NCBI GenBank assembly: GCA_902597095.1
Contig: CACJWK010000006.1
Span: 1 to 64,000, forward strand
Source: an uncultured Pseudohongiella sp.
Lineage (GTDB): Bacteria; Pseudomonadota; Gammaproteobacteria; Pseudomonadales; Pseudohongiellaceae
Reading direction: 5' to 3'
Length of the DNA stretch: 64,000 nt
This document shows positions 50,710 to 61,010 of this stretch, piece after piece. The position numbers and the translations under genes are program-made. The notes below the pieces were generated by a model. That model made no database searches and was not told where the DNA came from. It was given only the letters and a program-made list of their open reading frames with translations. Numbering within the stretch: position 1 is the stretch's first letter; each line of letters begins with the position of its first letter.

Positions 50710-51816
50710 ATGACCTTCATGACCTTACTGACTCCACCCAAGTACAGCCTTCCGGTGATTTTGCTTGGCTGCCTGATTGCTTTTTCTGTGTTTTTGTCTT
50801 CTCCGCTCGCTGCACAAGGGAGTTCTGCTATGACCGAGCCATCGCCTGTTTCAGGTGTAAATTTCAGACAGATTACGGCCAACGGTTTGAATTTCAGGAT
50901 TGCTGTGGCAGGCGATTCGGGGCCGTTGCTGCTGTTGGCGCATGGCTGGCCTGAATCGTGGTACAACTGGCGCCATCAGCTACAGTATTTTTCTCAGAGA
51001 GGTTATCGTGTGGTAGCTCCGGATATGCGTGGCTACGGTTCAACTGATGCCCCTGATGCGGTTGAAGCCTACGACATCAAAACTCTGGCTGCCGATATGG
51101 TGGGGGTTCTCGATGCCCTTGGTGAAGAGCGCGCGATTATGGTCGGGCACGACTGGGGGTCGATAGTTGCATGGAATACCGTGCTCATGTATCCCCATCG
51201 ATTCTCCGGGCTGATTGCCATGAGCGTACCGTACAGTGGCAGACCGGAGCAGTCGCCGCTGGTTTCATGGAGAGAAGCCTTTGCTGATAACTTTTACTAC
51301 ATTCTTTATCACAATGAGCCTGAAGGCGTCGCTGAGGCGGAGTATGACAGCAATCCCTATGGTCTCATCAGCAGATTATACTTGTCTCCTGATTCGCCGC
51401 GGCATGCACCTGAAGTGACTGATCCGCGGCGAGCTGCCGGAGGCTGGATACCGCGACTCGGGGAGCCACTGGGTCTGCCGGACTGGTTGGATCAGTCTGA
51501 TCTCGATTACGTAGTCAGTGAATTCGAACGGTCCGGTTTTCGGGGAGGCGTGAATTACTACCGAAACTTTCACCGGAACTGGGAAATTACCGCCGATTTA
51601 CAGGATGCACGCATCACGGTTCCGACGCTTTTTATCGCCGGCGAACAGGATGTGGTCATTGCCGGCGCCAATCGTGGTCGTCTGCAGGGTGCTATGGCGC
51701 GGGTGGTTGATGATCTGAGGGAGGTTATTCTGTTGCCCGGTATCGGACACTGGGTTCAACAGGAGGCTCCATCAGAAACCAACCGGGCCGTGTTGGAGTT
51801 TCTTGAGAGCTTGTAG
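50710..51816 (+). CDS. Exported alpha/beta hydrolase, epoxide hydrolase-like
   Basis: Signal peptide; LAHGWPESWYNWRHQ; VGHDWGSIVAW; GIGHWVQQEAP. Confidence 0.9.
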   Translation: MTFMTLLTPPKYSLPVILLGCLIAFSVFLSSPLAAQGSSAMTEPSPVSGVNFRQITANGLNFRIAVAGDSGPLLLLAHGWPESWYNWRHQLQYFSQRGYRVVAPDMRGYGSTDAPDAVEAYDIKTLAADMVGVLDALGEERAIMVGHDWGSIVAWNTVLMYPHRFSGLIAMSVPYSGRPEQSPLVSWREAFADNFYYILYHNEPEGVAEAEYDSNPYGLISRLYLSPDSPRHAPEVTDPRRAAGGWIPRLGEPLGLPDWLDQSDLDYVVSEFERSGFRGGVNYYRNFHRNWEITADLQDARITVPTLFIAGEQDVVIAGANRGRLQGAMARVVDDLREVILLPGIGHWVQQEAPSETNRAVLEFLESL

Positions 51817-51879
51817 GGCCGATGAATCGTCAAGATTGGTGAACCCAGCTTGATTGCGCAGCTGACCCGAAAAGCGAAA

Positions 51880-53130
51880 TCAGGCCAGCAGCGCTTTCAT
51901 GCCCTCAATGGCCCGATCAATATGCTCGTTGGTGTTGTATATCGTCGGGCACAATCGCAGGCCTCCGGTAGGAGCGGCGGCAATGCCATGGTCTGAATAG
52001 AGTTTGTTGCTGATCTCGCCACCCCGGTTGCCAGCGACCCGGGTAATACAGACGCCATGACTGAGCCGTTCTGCCTGCGGGGTCACCAGTTCCAGATTGG
52101 CCTGCACAAGCCCCTGCTTGAGGCGCTGCGCGAGAAATCTTATGCGCGCTTCGATTCGCCCCGGTCCGATTTGATCGTGAAGCTCTGCGGCGGTGCCGAG
52201 TGCCGCCAGCGCCGCATCGTCCCGTTGACCGAGCGATTCAAATTTCCTCGCGCCAATCAGATCGGTTTCGCTGTCACTGCCCCATCCGGGGGCGATAACG
52301 CTTGGCCAGATTTTTGCGATGTGCTCTGATTTGACGAAGAGCAATCCAACCTCTCTTGGTCCCATGTACCACTTGTGCGCACTCGCGCTGAACGAATCGA
52401 CACCCAGGGCCGTAAGATCTAGATTCAGCGCTCCCCAGGACTGAGCGCCGTCCACATGAACGTGAATTCCGCGATCATGTGCTGCTGAGACCAGTTCGGC
52501 GACAGGTAAGCGGATACCGCTGACATTGGAAATCTGCGTGATCGCCAGCACCCGTGTGTTGGGTCCAAACTCCCGGGTAAAAGCCTCCAGCAACTCCTGC
52601 TCGCCCGAGGGCGCGGCCGGGGTACTGACCCTCTTGATGGAAAGTCCGAAGCGCTCGGCGCGCACATCCCAGGCCACGTTGTTGGTGGGGTGATTTTGAT
52701 CCCAGAGCAATACCTCGTCGCCGGCCTCCAGCGGCAGCCCGTTATTGATCATGTTGTTGGCCTCACTGGTATTTCTCACCAGAGCGATTTCGTCAGCGGA
52801 GACATTCAGTTGGGAGGCGATTCTGCTGCGGCAGCGTTCAAGTAATTCGCTGTACTTGGCTCTGTTGTTGAAAGAGCAGTCCCGGTCAATGTCGGCAGTA
52901 AAATGCTCGACGCTATCGGTGACGGTGCGAAAGGACGGACAAAGGTTCGCTGCGTTCATGGGTACTGCGTTTTCTGTAAAGGCGAACTGGCTGCGAACCT
53001 GAAGCCAGAATGCTTCCTCGTCCATTGTTTGTGCGTTCAGCGCCCTGGGAGTAGCTCCCATGGCGGCCACAACTGCCGAGCCTTTCTTCAGAAAGTCCCG
53101 GCGGCTGCTTTTGCGATTCGGTTTCAGCAT
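51880..53130 (-). CDS. Aminotransferase class V-fold PLP protein with Tat-like signal
   Basis: SSRRDFLKKGSAVVAAMGA twin-Arg leader; HVDGAQSWGALNLDLTALGVDSFSASAHKWYMGPREVGLLFV. Confidence 0.9.
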   Translation of the reverse strand: MLKPNRKSSRRDFLKKGSAVVAAMGATPRALNAQTMDEEAFWLQVRSQFAFTENAVPMNAANLCPSFRTVTDSVEHFTADIDRDCSFNNRAKYSELLERCRSRIASQLNVSADEIALVRNTSEANNMINNGLPLEAGDEVLLWDQNHPTNNVAWDVRAERFGLSIKRVSTPAAPSGEQELLEAFTREFGPNTRVLAITQISNVSGIRLPVAELVSAAHDRGIHVHVDGAQSWGALNLDLTALGVDSFSASAHKWYMGPREVGLLFVKSEHIAKIWPSVIAPGWGSDSETDLIGARKFESLGQRDDAALAALGTAAELHDQIGPGRIEARIRFLAQRLKQGLVQANLELVTPQAERLSHGVCITRVAGNRGGEISNKLYSDHGIAAAPTGGLRLCPTIYNTNEHIDRAIEGMKALLA

Positions 53131-53199
53131 GGTGTTCTCCAGATCAGTCTGTCCAGCCCGCCAGAAGTAGCGCCGACTGAGGGCTGCATGAGTCTGTTG

Positions 53200-54384
53200 T
53201 CAGACGATTCTCTGGGCGTGGAAATCTGCGATTTCGGTCTCAGTGTAGCCCAGATCCTGCAAAATGGCTTCAGTATGTTCGCCGAGGGTCGGAGCCCGAT
53301 GGCGTATTTCACCGGGGGTGTCCGAAAGCTCCACAGGCGTCTGCATGATTGGGGCAGCGTTGGGCAGGCCAGGAAATTCAACTGGCTGAAACAGACCCTT
53401 GGCGGCAATATGAGGGTCATTCAGAACATCTTGAGGTGAGAGTATCGGTCCTGCGGGGATTCTGGCGGTTTCCATTTCCTGAAGCACCTCGTCAGTTGTG
53501 CGCTCAGCACACCACGAGGCCAGCCTGTTGCTGATGATTTCGCCGTTATCCCCGCGTCTGATGTCGTCTTTAAACCGGGGGTCTTCCAGCCAATGGTCTT
53601 CTCCCATCAGTTCCGCCCAGCGTTTGAACAGCGGGCCACCCACAGTCTGTACCAGAACCCACCCGTCTTTTGTCTGGAAAGTATCAGCCGGGGCCGAGGT
53701 TTGGGAGCGATTAAGGGTCGCCGTCCGGTTAACCTGAAGCGCCTGCTGTTCGATCGCAGTCGCGTTCATCATCGTCAGGGCAGTGTTGAACAGCGCCCCT
53801 TCCACAATCTGACCCTTGCCGGTCTTCTGTCGCTCATAAAGCGCTGCGAGCGTGCCGAAGGCAGACAGACTGGCAGTACCAAAATCGATGAACGGCGCGT
53901 AGGCTTTGATCGGCTGTTCGGGTGTGCCTGACATATACATATTCCCCGACATGGCCTGTCCGAGACCGTCGAAACCGACCCGATTCGAGTAAGGGCCGCC
54001 GCGGCCAAAAGCGGAAATCATGGTCAGGATAATGTCGGGTTTGATCTGGGTCAGACTTTCATAGTCCAGCCCCATAGCACTCAGAGTGTCAGGCGGCAGA
54101 TTGGCAACGACCACATCGGCTGTCGCAACCAATTTCTTCACAATTTCGCGCCCCTCAGGTTTCATCGGGTTTAGCGTCAGGCCTCGCTTGTTGCGCCCGA
54201 GCTGCAGAAACATGGCGCCATCGCCGGTTTCAGTGACCGGAGAGACGAAGCGGTCTTCCGAGCCGTCAACTTTTTCGATGCGGATGACGTCGGCACCAAG
54301 ATCTGCCAGGAGTGTCGCGCAGTAAGGGCCCGCGATATAGCGCCCAAAGTCTAACACCCTGATGCCTTCTAACACTTTGCTCAT
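53200..54384 (-). CDS. CaiB/BaiF family CoA-transferase
   Basis: LEGIRVLDFGRYIAGPYCATLLADLGADVIRIEKVDGSEDR. Confidence 0.93.
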   Translation of the reverse strand: MSKVLEGIRVLDFGRYIAGPYCATLLADLGADVIRIEKVDGSEDRFVSPVTETGDGAMFLQLGRNKRGLTLNPMKPEGREIVKKLVATADVVVANLPPDTLSAMGLDYESLTQIKPDIILTMISAFGRGGPYSNRVGFDGLGQAMSGNMYMSGTPEQPIKAYAPFIDFGTASLSAFGTLAALYERQKTGKGQIVEGALFNTALTMMNATAIEQQALQVNRTATLNRSQTSAPADTFQTKDGWVLVQTVGGPLFKRWAELMGEDHWLEDPRFKDDIRRGDNGEIISNRLASWCAERTTDEVLQEMETARIPAGPILSPQDVLNDPHIAAKGLFQPVEFPGLPNAAPIMQTPVELSDTPGEIRHRAPTLGEHTEAILQDLGYTETEIADFHAQRIV

Positions 54385-54723
54385 GTGCTTATTTCCTGTT
54401 GAAAAACTGAAGCAACGGACAACTGGTAATCCGCCGGGAGTCCTGAGTCTACCACAAGAGCCTGTTCAGCCTGACCTGCGCGAGTTGCCAGCGATGATCC
54501 AGCTTAGCGTCCTGTTGATAAGGGGTTGGTGCGGGTTCTTGAGCCCCGCCGTGGTGCGGTATACTCTGGGTGAAGCGCCATCCGGTACTTCCACGAACGC
54601 CGCTGTCATCGCGTCAGTAACACATGGGAAGCACGGGCAAAGGTCCGAGTGAATCACCGGCTGTCCGCTGACGGGGCGACACATGCCGCGGGCTCTGTGA
54701 CTCAAACAATTCGAGACCATTCA

Positions 54724-55467
54724 ATGACTCAGTATTATTCACGCGTTTGCACAATTTCCTTCCTATTGGCTTCAGTGACTTGGTGCTTGTTGGCCAGTCC
54801 GGCGCTTGCTCAGGACATTCTCCATCCGGGCTATGAAGTTGCCCCCGAACGCAGAACGACCGGCATCGGTAAGTTTTACATGGGGCGGGAGATTTCATTC
54901 GTCATGGGGCATCAGGCTGCGCAGTGGCTGAACCGGCCGAGCCGGATTCAGGAGGAAATGCCGGATCAGGTTGTGGCGAACATGGGGCTTGCAGCCGACG
55001 ATGTGGTTGCTGACATCGGCGCCGGGTCCGGCTACTTTTCATTTCGCATTGCGGCTCTGGTACCGGAGGGTAAGGTGCTGTCGGTAGACATCCAGCCAGA
55101 AATGCTGCAGCTCATCGAGCAGCAGAAAGCGCAAAACCGCATCGAGAACGTTGAGGGGGTGCTCGGTGAGATCGATGATCCTAATTTGCCGGCTGAATCC
55201 ATCGACGCAGCAATCATGGTTGATGCCTACCACGAATTTTCCCATCCCTTTGAAATGATCAATGGCATTTATCAGGCGCTGCGTCCGGGTGGCCGGATTT
55301 TCCTCCTCGAATATCGGGGCGAGGACCCCTCCGTGCCGATCCGTCCTTTGCATAAGATGACCGAAGAGCAGGTTGTCAAAGAAATGAGTGTCTTCGGTCT
55401 GGAATGGACGGAGACTCTCGGTTTTTTGCCCTGGCAGCACATGATGATCTTCACCAAGCGCGGGTAA
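54724..55467 (+). CDS. Exported class I SAM-dependent methyltransferase-fold protein
   Basis: Signal peptide MTQYYSRVCTISFLLASVTWCLLASPALAQ; VVADIGAGSGYFSFRIA. Confidence 0.88.
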   Translation: MTQYYSRVCTISFLLASVTWCLLASPALAQDILHPGYEVAPERRTTGIGKFYMGREISFVMGHQAAQWLNRPSRIQEEMPDQVVANMGLAADDVVADIGAGSGYFSFRIAALVPEGKVLSVDIQPEMLQLIEQQKAQNRIENVEGVLGEIDDPNLPAESIDAAIMVDAYHEFSHPFEMINGIYQALRPGGRIFLLEYRGEDPSVPIRPLHKMTEEQVVKEMSVFGLEWTETLGFLPWQHMMIFTKRG

Positions 55468-55732
55468 GCTATTCCCTGGGTGTTCCGTAGCCCTGTGTTC
55501 TTCCGGCTGTCCGTTTTGCTGAAAATCGTCACGGGCTTGTTCCTTGAGCGTCGGATGCAGCTGCGTTGGCCAGACCCATACCCCGGTCCGAAACTTCAGG
55601 CGTCGTTTGCGGGCAATTCCTGAAAAAGGGATAATTGTCCGTGAAACGGCAGCGGCCCGGCCGGGGTGTTCTGATGAATGCTACCGGTCACTGCCCGTCT
55701 GAAGTATTCCCAAAGTGCGATTGAGGAACATT

Positions 55733-57391
55733 ATGCAACGTGAATCAATGGAAGTTGACGTAGTCATTGTAGGGGCCGGTCCGGCAGGTCTTGCGACTGC
55801 CTGTAAATTGCTGCAGCTGGCGCAGGCCGATGAACGTGAGGTAACGGTTTGTGTGCTGGAAAAAGGCTCAGAAATTGGCGCTCATATCCTCTCCGGAGCA
55901 GTTTTCGAGCCCAGCGCGCTGACGGAGTTGTTTCCGGATTGGAAAGAGCGGGGCGCTCCCCTGCAAACAGCCGTCACCAAGGATGAGATCTATTACCTCG
56001 GCGGCAGCGAATCGTCCTTTAAGTTTCCGGGTCCACTGGTTCCCCGAACCATGGACAACCATGGCAACTACATCATCTCCCTGGGAAATTTGTGTGCCTG
56101 GCTGGGTGAGCAGGCGATGGAGCTGGGCGCTGAGGTGTTTCCGGGTTTTGCGGCCGCTGAAATCCTCTACCATGAAGACGGAAGCGTCAAAGGGGTTGCC
56201 ACGGGCGATATGGGAGTTTCTGCCGACGGTGAGCAGAAAGCGTCCTTCGAGCCCGGGTTTGAATTCCATGCCAAGTACACCATTTTTGCCGAAGGTTGCC
56301 GGGGGCATCTGGGTAAAGAGCTCATTGCGCGCTACCGCCTTGATGCGCACTCAGATCCACAACACTACGGTATCGGTATTAAAGAGGTGTGGGAAATATC
56401 GGAAGAGAAGCACGAAGAGGGGTTAGTGGTCCACACCGCCGGTTATCCGATGATCGGTGATTCCTATGCCGGGAGCAGCGGCGGATTCTTGTATCACGCA
56501 CAAGGCAATCAGGTATCGCTCGGGCTTATTGTCGATCTGGGCTACAGCAACCCGCATATCAGCCCATTCGATGAGTTTCAGAAGTACAAACAGCATCCGG
56601 TGATCAGGCAGTATCTCGAAGGCGGTAAGCGCCTGAGCTACGGCGCGCGGGCGGTCATCAAAGGCGGCTTGAATTCACTGCCGAAGATGACTTTCCCGGG
56701 CGGCCTGCTGATCGGTTGCGACGCCGGCACTCTGAATGCCGCTAAAATCAAAGGCAGTCATACCGCCATGTGGTCGGGTATATTGGCGGCTGAATCCCTG
56801 TTTGAGGCGTTGGGGTCAGAAGGTTCTGCTGCTGAAATCAGTGAATATACAGCCAGATTCAAAGACTCCGATCTGTACCGCGAATTACACCAGACCCGGA
56901 ATTTCAGCGCAGGATTTCACAAGTTCGGATTCTGGCTGGGAAGTGCCCTTGCCTTTGTTGAGCAGAATGTCTTCTTCGGTAAGTTTCCTTTCACGGTGCG
57001 TGACAGAACGGAAGACCACGCGCAACTCAAATTGGCGTCAGACAGTCCCCGCATTGACTATCCGAAACCAGATGGAGTGATCACCTTTGACAAGCTGTCA
57101 TCGGTGTTTCTGTCCAATACGAATCACGCGGAGGATCAGCCCTGTCATTTGCGCCTCGCGGATGTCTCCGTCCCGCTGGAGGTGAACCTACCGAAATACG
57201 ATGAGCCTGCACAGCGTTACTGCCCAGCCGGCGTCTACGAGGTAGTTGAAGAAGCGGAAGGTGGCAAACGCTTTCAGATCAATTCTCAGAATTGTGTTCA
57301 CTGCAAAACCTGTGACATCAAGGACCCTTCCCAGAATATTACCTGGATTGTGCCTGAAGGCGGGGGTGGCCCCAGTTACCCCGGGATGTGA
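55733..57391 (+). CDS. Electron transfer flavoprotein-ubiquinone oxidoreductase
   Basis: VVIVGAGPAGLATACKL; GAHILSGAVFEP; C-terminal NCVHCKTCDIKDPSQNITWIVPEGGGGPSYPGM. Confidence 0.95.
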   Translation: MQRESMEVDVVIVGAGPAGLATACKLLQLAQADEREVTVCVLEKGSEIGAHILSGAVFEPSALTELFPDWKERGAPLQTAVTKDEIYYLGGSESSFKFPGPLVPRTMDNHGNYIISLGNLCAWLGEQAMELGAEVFPGFAAAEILYHEDGSVKGVATGDMGVSADGEQKASFEPGFEFHAKYTIFAEGCRGHLGKELIARYRLDAHSDPQHYGIGIKEVWEISEEKHEEGLVVHTAGYPMIGDSYAGSSGGFLYHAQGNQVSLGLIVDLGYSNPHISPFDEFQKYKQHPVIRQYLEGGKRLSYGARAVIKGGLNSLPKMTFPGGLLIGCDAGTLNAAKIKGSHTAMWSGILAAESLFEALGSEGSAAEISEYTARFKDSDLYRELHQTRNFSAGFHKFGFWLGSALAFVEQNVFFGKFPFTVRDRTEDHAQLKLASDSPRIDYPKPDGVITFDKLSSVFLSNTNHAEDQPCHLRLADVSVPLEVNLPKYDEPAQRYCPAGVYEVVEEAEGGKRFQINSQNCVHCKTCDIKDPSQNITWIVPEGGGGPSYPGM

Positions 57392-57455
57392 TTTGTCACG
57401 CCGGGCATGAACGTAGCAACATGAGCAGAATCAGTTCGCGACTGAGGTTGGTTTC

Positions 57456-58796
57456 TTGAAGAGCCACTACATGATTGTTCCTTACAAGCATTTCGCTCAG
57501 CTGACCGTCAAGGCTTCTACTGGCGCTGTTCGGGCACAGCGCTTTCGCCTTGTGCCGTTCAGGGCGCTGGGCAGATTTAAGGTGCAGATGGCAACTCGCG
57601 GTTTTCAACGACTGTTCTGGCTTTTTGTTGTTGGCATGCTTTCGACGGCCTGTTCGAGCATTGATCTCGAAACTGGATTTGTCAGGGACTTGCGCCTGGA
57701 AGCCGGGATAATTTCCCAGAACACTGATACCTATCCTGAGATTGATCCCCTCTACATCAGTGCTGACATCACAGGGATGCTCGATAGGCTGATCGCAACG
57801 AATGACAGCCTCGCGCTGCGCATTGCCAAGATTCAGACCCTATTGTTCAACGAGCGTTATCTGAATCTTCAGTACTCCGAATCCCAGACTCTCACAGCCG
57901 ATGAGGTGTTCAGATACCGCCGGGGAAATTGTCTTGCGGTGATGAATTTGTATATCGCCATGGCGCGCTATGCGGGCATCGATGCGGCGTTTCAAACGGT
58001 CGCAGTCAGGCCTGAATGGGATAAGCGAGGTGAGCTGCTGATTCTGAGTCGGCATATCAATGCCTCAGGCAGTCTGGGTTACAAACGTAAGTACATCGTG
58101 GATTTCACGCCTGAAATTCAACTCCAACAGCTGACTTCTAAAACTGTCAGTGATCTTCACGCGCGGGCGCTGTTCTTCAACAATCTGGGCGCTGAAGCGC
58201 TGGTGTCTGAAGAGTTGGAGACAGCGCTGGAATATTTTAAAAATGCGCTGTTTCTGCAGCCCGACCTGGCCATTGCCTGGAATAACATCGGAGCTGCCTA
58301 CAATCGCGCAGGAGAGACTGAGCTGGCTGAATACAGCTACCACATGGCCTTCTGGCACGAAAACGATAATGCCACGGCGGTAAATAATCTGGCCAAGCAC
58401 TATCGAAATGCTGGCGCGCTGGATACAGCGGAGCAATACGAGCTGGCTATCCGGCAATTCAATGAGCGAAATCCTTATTACCATTTTGGAAGGGGACAGA
58501 TGGCCCTCGAAGCAAAGGATTTCGTGCTCGCGCGAGATTCATTTTTGAATGCCCTGCGGCTGAAAGAAACTGAACCGGATTTTTACAGTGCGCTGGCCCA
58601 GGTGCATGCCGAAATGGGTGAAGAGCTGAGAGCCGCAGAGCTGCGGCAAAGAGCCGAAGCTGTGCTGGTAAGCGATGCAGCGATCTATCAGCCGAGTTCA
58701 GAAAAGCTGCGTTTGATTGATTCTTCAGGGATTATCGGGGAAGGCCGGGCCGGAAGCACGATCAGGCTGGATCAGTTCAACAATCAGCCCTGGTGA
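57456..58796 (+). CDS. TPR lipoprotein with transglutaminase-like segment
   Basis: STACSS lipobox-like; YRRGNCLAVMNLYIAMARYAGI; TPR repeats (ALEYFKNALFLQPDLAIAWNNIGAAYNRAG). Exact start uncertain. Confidence 0.75.
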   Translation: MKSHYMIVPYKHFAQLTVKASTGAVRAQRFRLVPFRALGRFKVQMATRGFQRLFWLFVVGMLSTACSSIDLETGFVRDLRLEAGIISQNTDTYPEIDPLYISADITGMLDRLIATNDSLALRIAKIQTLLFNERYLNLQYSESQTLTADEVFRYRRGNCLAVMNLYIAMARYAGIDAAFQTVAVRPEWDKRGELLILSRHINASGSLGYKRKYIVDFTPEIQLQQLTSKTVSDLHARALFFNNLGAEALVSEELETALEYFKNALFLQPDLAIAWNNIGAAYNRAGETELAEYSYHMAFWHENDNATAVNNLAKHYRNAGALDTAEQYELAIRQFNERNPYYHFGRGQMALEAKDFVLARDSFLNALRLKETEPDFYSALAQVHAEMGEELRAAELRQRAEAVLVSDAAIYQPSSEKLRLIDSSGIIGEGRAGSTIRLDQFNNQPW

Positions 58797-58827
58797 GCGC
58801 CTGTAGGCATTTCCGACAGGCCCTGGC

Positions 58828-59406
58828 TCAGGAGCCCGCGTTGAGTTGCGGGTCACGCCAGTATCGCGTGCCTTTGATGGTCGCCTGTAAGGCCAGGCCA
58901 GACTGCGTCATCTGATAAACTGTAACATTGTCTACGATAGCTTCGCCGCCAACTGCGGCCCCCAGATCGCCTGCTTTTGCCGCGGCGTCAGCTTGTCCAC
59001 CAATTGAGATGCCGACGTCCAGAAAGCGCTCGAGTGCTGCGCGGTCATGGAATACAAAAACCGCTCTGAAATCCTTGATGCCTGCGCCCAGACCAATCCC
59101 GACTTCGCCCATTCGCATGAAAGTTTCTACACCGGTTTCATTGTTCCTGACGACGCCCAGTCCGCCGCCGAAACTCGCTAGGACCAGATTGACGTTAGCG
59201 TTGGTGAACACGGCGTAACCTGCAGCGCTGTCGATCTGCACTCTGGTATCAGGCTTGAGTCCGTAGAGCTCAGCCAGCACCTCTTGACGCATAGTAAGCA
59301 CATTTTGACGGCGCTGTTCGAGGCTCGCGTCTCCGAGGCCCGTAGCCGTGCAGTTGATCAGGGTCGCGATTAAGGGCAATAAGAGGCTGTGTTTGAGGCG
59401 AGTCAT
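58828..59406 (-). CDS. Ysc84/SYLF-domain lipid-binding lipoprotein
   Basis: Start at MTRLKHSLLLPLIATLINCTATG (lipobox); AGYAVFTNANVNLVLASFGGGLGVV...GLGAGIKDFRAVFVF. Confidence 0.85.
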   Translation of the reverse strand: MTRLKHSLLLPLIATLINCTATGLGDASLEQRRQNVLTMRQEVLAELYGLKPDTRVQIDSAAGYAVFTNANVNLVLASFGGGLGVVRNNETGVETFMRMGEVGIGLGAGIKDFRAVFVFHDRAALERFLDVGISIGGQADAAAKAGDLGAAVGGEAIVDNVTVYQMTQSGLALQATIKGTRYWRDPQLNAGS

Positions 59407-59455
59407 GAGAAGTGTCCTTTGTTCAACAGTCTGACGCATGATGTCCTGGGTTTTA

Positions 59456-60427
59456 TCAGCTGCTTCGCCGTAGGGCGAACTCGACCATCTGAACGAGCGT
59501 CTCGCGATACTGGGAATCTGGCAAGAAGGACAAGCAAGCTTTGGCCTGTGTCGCCTGTTGTTCGGCCCTGTCCAACGCATAGGCAATGCCCCCTGACCTG
59601 AGTACGATCTCAATCACTTGGCGCAGTTGTTCAGCGTCAGGTGATTCTGCAGCCAGGCATGCCTGGATGAGCGCTTGTTCGTCAGCCGGGCAGTGGGTCA
59701 TCGCAAACAGCAGTGGCAGGGTCGATTTTCCCTCGGCGAGATCATCTCCCAGGTTTTTGCCCATGGCTTCAACTTCACCTTGATAATCGAGGACGTCATC
59801 GATCAGTTGAAAGGCCGTGCCGATATGCATCCCGAATCGACCCAAAGCTTCGGCGGTCGCTGCCTCTGCGTTGGCTAGTATCGCGCCACATTCAGCGGCT
59901 GCTTTAAACAGAATAGCGGTTTTGTTTTCAATGACGCGCATGTAATCACGCTCAGTAGGCTGAGGGTTGGATTTCGCCAGCAATTGCAGAACCTCACCTT
60001 CAGCAATTTTGTTGGTGGTGTTGGCCATGATTTTCATGATGCTCAGATTGCCAATGCTGACCAGCACCTGAAATGCCCGTGAGTAGATAAAATCTCCGAC
60101 AAGAACGCTAGAAGGATTGTTCCAGGCGGCATTAACGGTTGGTCTGCCGCGGCGCAGGGTGGACATATCCACGACGTCATCGTGCAGGAGCGTTGCGGTG
60201 TGGATGAATTCGATCACCGCAGCCATCGGAATGTGCTGGTTTGTCTTTATTCCGCAGGCTTTTGCAGTCAACAGCACCAACAGGGGGCGCAGTCGTTTCC
60301 CCCCTGCATCGACTATATAGTGGCCGATGCTCTCAACCAGTTCGACTTCGGAGTAGAGTTGGTCGATAACAAACTGGTTGACGGCACTAAAATCGGCCGA
60401 GACGACTGATCGGAGTTGTTCGGACAT
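59456..60427 (-). CDS. ispB: Octaprenyl/polyprenyl diphosphate synthase
   Basis: LLHDDVVDMSTLRRGRPTVNAAW; LIDDVLDYQG; divergent from rplU. Confidence 0.94.
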   Translation of the reverse strand: MSEQLRSVVSADFSAVNQFVIDQLYSEVELVESIGHYIVDAGGKRLRPLLVLLTAKACGIKTNQHIPMAAVIEFIHTATLLHDDVVDMSTLRRGRPTVNAAWNNPSSVLVGDFIYSRAFQVLVSIGNLSIMKIMANTTNKIAEGEVLQLLAKSNPQPTERDYMRVIENKTAILFKAAAECGAILANAEAATAEALGRFGMHIGTAFQLIDDVLDYQGEVEAMGKNLGDDLAEGKSTLPLLFAMTHCPADEQALIQACLAAESPDAEQLRQVIEIVLRSGGIAYALDRAEQQATQAKACLSFLPDSQYRETLVQMVEFALRRSS

Positions 60428-60673
60428 GGCGCGTTTCAAAGAGCAAATGAGGTCAAACGGTTGGCTTGAAGAATCCGGTGCATGCTAGGGAGCCTGAGGA
60501 TGACTGTCAAGGCAGTCATCGCCGCTGTAAGTCGAGCAATTTCGCGGGCTCTGAGGCAGCTCAGGGCAGGCAAATAGCATGCGATAGCGCTTGCCTCTGG
60601 CAGGGGTATCCCGTAGAATGCGGGCCCCTACGGAAATGGGTGAGTCCGTTCTCGACAGGTATCGGAGAAAGTT

Positions 60674-60985
60674 ATGTACGCGGTAATTGAAAGCGGTGGC
60701 AAACAGCACCGAGTGATGGAAGGCGAGATACTCCAGCTTGAGAAGCTGGACGCTGGTGCCGGTGATAAAGTCACCTTCGACCGGATTCTGATGGTCGGCG
60801 AAGGGGAGTCGGTAAAAATTGGCACGCCTTACGTTGAAGGTGGGCATGTGACAGCTGAAGTACTGAAACAGGGCCGCGGCAGCAAGGTAAAGATCGTCAA
60901 ATTCAACCGGCGTAAGCATTTTCAGAAAACTCAGGGCCACCGCCAGAGTTTTACCGAAGTGAAAATCACTGGCATCAAAGGCTAG
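60674..60985 (+). CDS. rplU: 50S ribosomal protein L21
   Basis: [27 protein letters not shown]. Confidence 0.97.
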   Translation: MYAVIESGGKQHRVMEGEILQLEKLDAGAGDKVTFDRILMVGEGESVKIGTPYVEGGHVTAEVLKQGRGSKVKIVKFNRRKHFQKTQGHRQSFTEVKITGIKG

Positions 60986-61010
60986 GCTGACACGGGGCCA
61001 GGAGTGAACC

